DNA from: JAKAJA01 sp037440125 | Lineage (GTDB): Bacteria > Acidobacteriota > UBA4820 > DSQY01 | NCBI GenBank assembly: GCA_037440125.1 | Contig: JBBIUU010000130.1 | Location: forward strand, 1-7,248 | DNA: 7,248 nt | Direction: 5' to 3' | Shown here: positions 6,710 through 7,248 of the stretch, in pieces | How the letters are laid out: the number at the start of each line of letters is the position of its first letter | Numbering within the stretch: the stretch's first letter is position 1 | Position numbers and translations under genes: made by a program | Notes under the pieces: generated by a model | Told to the model about the DNA's origin: nothing | Database searches by the model: none | Seen by the model: the letters and a program-made list of their open reading frames with translations, nothing else

Positions 6710-7248
6710 GGTTGGGCCTCCACGGGCTGGCCGTCATTGAGGTGCTCGGGTACCGGGACGATGACGCGGTCGCCGGCCCTGAGGCCGCTCAGGACCTGCA
6801 CGAGATCGTTCCCGCGGACGCCGAGCTGGACCCACCGGAGGCGGGCGATGCCGTTCTCGGCCACGAAGACGCCGTCCATCTGGCCCTCGGAGCGCACCGC
6901 CGCGGCGGGCACGGCGAGGGCCTTGAGGGCCAGGGCGTCGAAGCGCACGCTCCCGAACTGGCCCGGCGCGAGACCCGACCCCTCGGGGATGGAGAGCTTC
7001 ACGGCGGAGGTCCGCGTCATGGGGTCGGCCGCGGGGACGACCGTCACGACGGGCACCGTCAGGGTCTTGCCCACCGACGCCACGGTGACCTGGGCCTGCT
7101 GCCCCACGGCGATGGCGCGCGCCTTGTCCTCGGCCACGGAGACGGTGATCTCGAGGTCCTTGGGGTTCTCCAGGGTGAGGATGGGCGCGCCGGGGAAGGC
7201 CATGTTGCCCGCGTCCATCCACTTCCTCGTGATGATGCCCGCGTCGGG
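6706..7248 (-). CDS. RND efflux periplasmic adaptor subunit (membrane fusion protein), C-terminal 180 residues
   Basis: The periplasmic adaptor that links the RND permease to an outer-membrane channel. Only the C-terminal half is present; the frame is open to the right edge. ATG 7218 is an internal methionine, because ten upstream codons continue the fold: PDAGIITRKWMDAGNMAFPG matches the returning half of the lipoyl-like domain. Next comes the beta-barrel (PILTLENPKDLEITVSVAE..., then VGQQAQVTV and GLAPGQFGSVRF). The last part is the membrane-proximal domain (ALAVPAAAVRSEG, VFVAENGIARLRWVQLG, LRAGDRVIVPVPEHLNDGQPVE). These motifs are typical of HlyD/AcrA-type adaptors of RND systems. It overlaps the permease by four bases. 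The N-terminal signal or lipobox is outside the window, so anchoring cannot be judged. Confidence 0.93.
   Translation of the reverse strand, partial: PDAGIITRKWMDAGNMAFPGAPILTLENPKDLEITVSVAEDKARAIAVGQQAQVTVASVGKTLTVPVVTVVPAADPMTRTSAVKLSIPEGSGLAPGQFGSVRFDALALKALAVPAAAVRSEGQMDGVFVAENGIARLRWVQLGVRGNDLVQVLSGLRAGDRVIVPVPEHLNDGQPVEAQP
6717..6721 (-). promoter_or_regulatory. Ribosome binding site of the RND permease, inside the adaptor gene
   Basis: GGAGG on the coding strand lies seven bases before ATG 6709 and within the last codons of the adaptor. With the ATGA stop/start overlap it fixes the permease start and points to coupled translation of the two pump subunits. Confidence 0.7.

Noticed and set aside
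3450..6737. 1095-codon open frame on the minus strand, slightly longer than the permease gene
   Set aside because: It covers the same bases as the permease in another frame. It gives an Arg/Pro/Gly/His-rich translation without membrane segments, whereas the 3470-6709 frame gives a full RND pump.
6706..7218. Start of the adaptor at ATG 7218
   Set aside because: The frame continues upstream to the window edge with residues that fit the adaptor's lipoyl-like domain. The ATG is internal and the gene is 5'-truncated by the window.

Overview
This is a GC-rich bacterial fragment in which all four supported genes lie on the minus strand and read from the right edge towards the left edge. In transcription order they are: the C-terminal part of an RND periplasmic adaptor (7248 to 6706), a complete RND efflux permease (6709 to 3470), a small PII-like protein (3344 to 3054), and a very large membrane-bound sensor diguanylate cyclase (2972 to past position 1). 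The gene set does not fix the taxon. High GC plus a Reg_prop/Y_Y_Y sensor joined to a GGDEF output suggests an Acidobacteriota (Holophagae-like) or proteobacterial chromosome, but that is a guess.

Right part (3470-7248): adaptor and permease overlap by four bases (ATGA), so they are translationally coupled parts of one tripartite efflux system. No outer-membrane channel gene is in the window; it may lie beyond the right edge. The permease has the charged TM4 Asp pair of proton-driven RND pumps and belongs to the group carrying a 'TPREEEPQI' signature after TM1. Its substrate cannot be read from the sequence.

Middle (2973-3469): a 96-residue protein resembling the PII/ferredoxin-like signalling fold follows the pump after 125 bases. 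It carries four cysteines and a His-Cys pair, so it could sense a ligand or metal related to the pump.

Left part (1-2972): the reading frame is open from a well-supported ATG at 2972 to the left edge, giving 990 residues. It encodes an export signal, 14 beta-propeller repeats (enough for two seven-bladed propellers), a Y_Y_Y domain, one membrane helix, a coiled coil and a GGDEF domain with catalytic and inhibitory motifs intact. The last few residues run off the window. Cysteines recur at the same blade position with a 41-42 residue period.

Together the genes suggest a module in which export, a small PII-like sensor and a c-di-GMP-producing periplasmic sensor are co-transcribed. That link is inferred from gene order only. 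No RNA genes, mobile elements, CRISPR arrays or convincing terminators were seen, and no gene-free stretch exceeds 125 bases.
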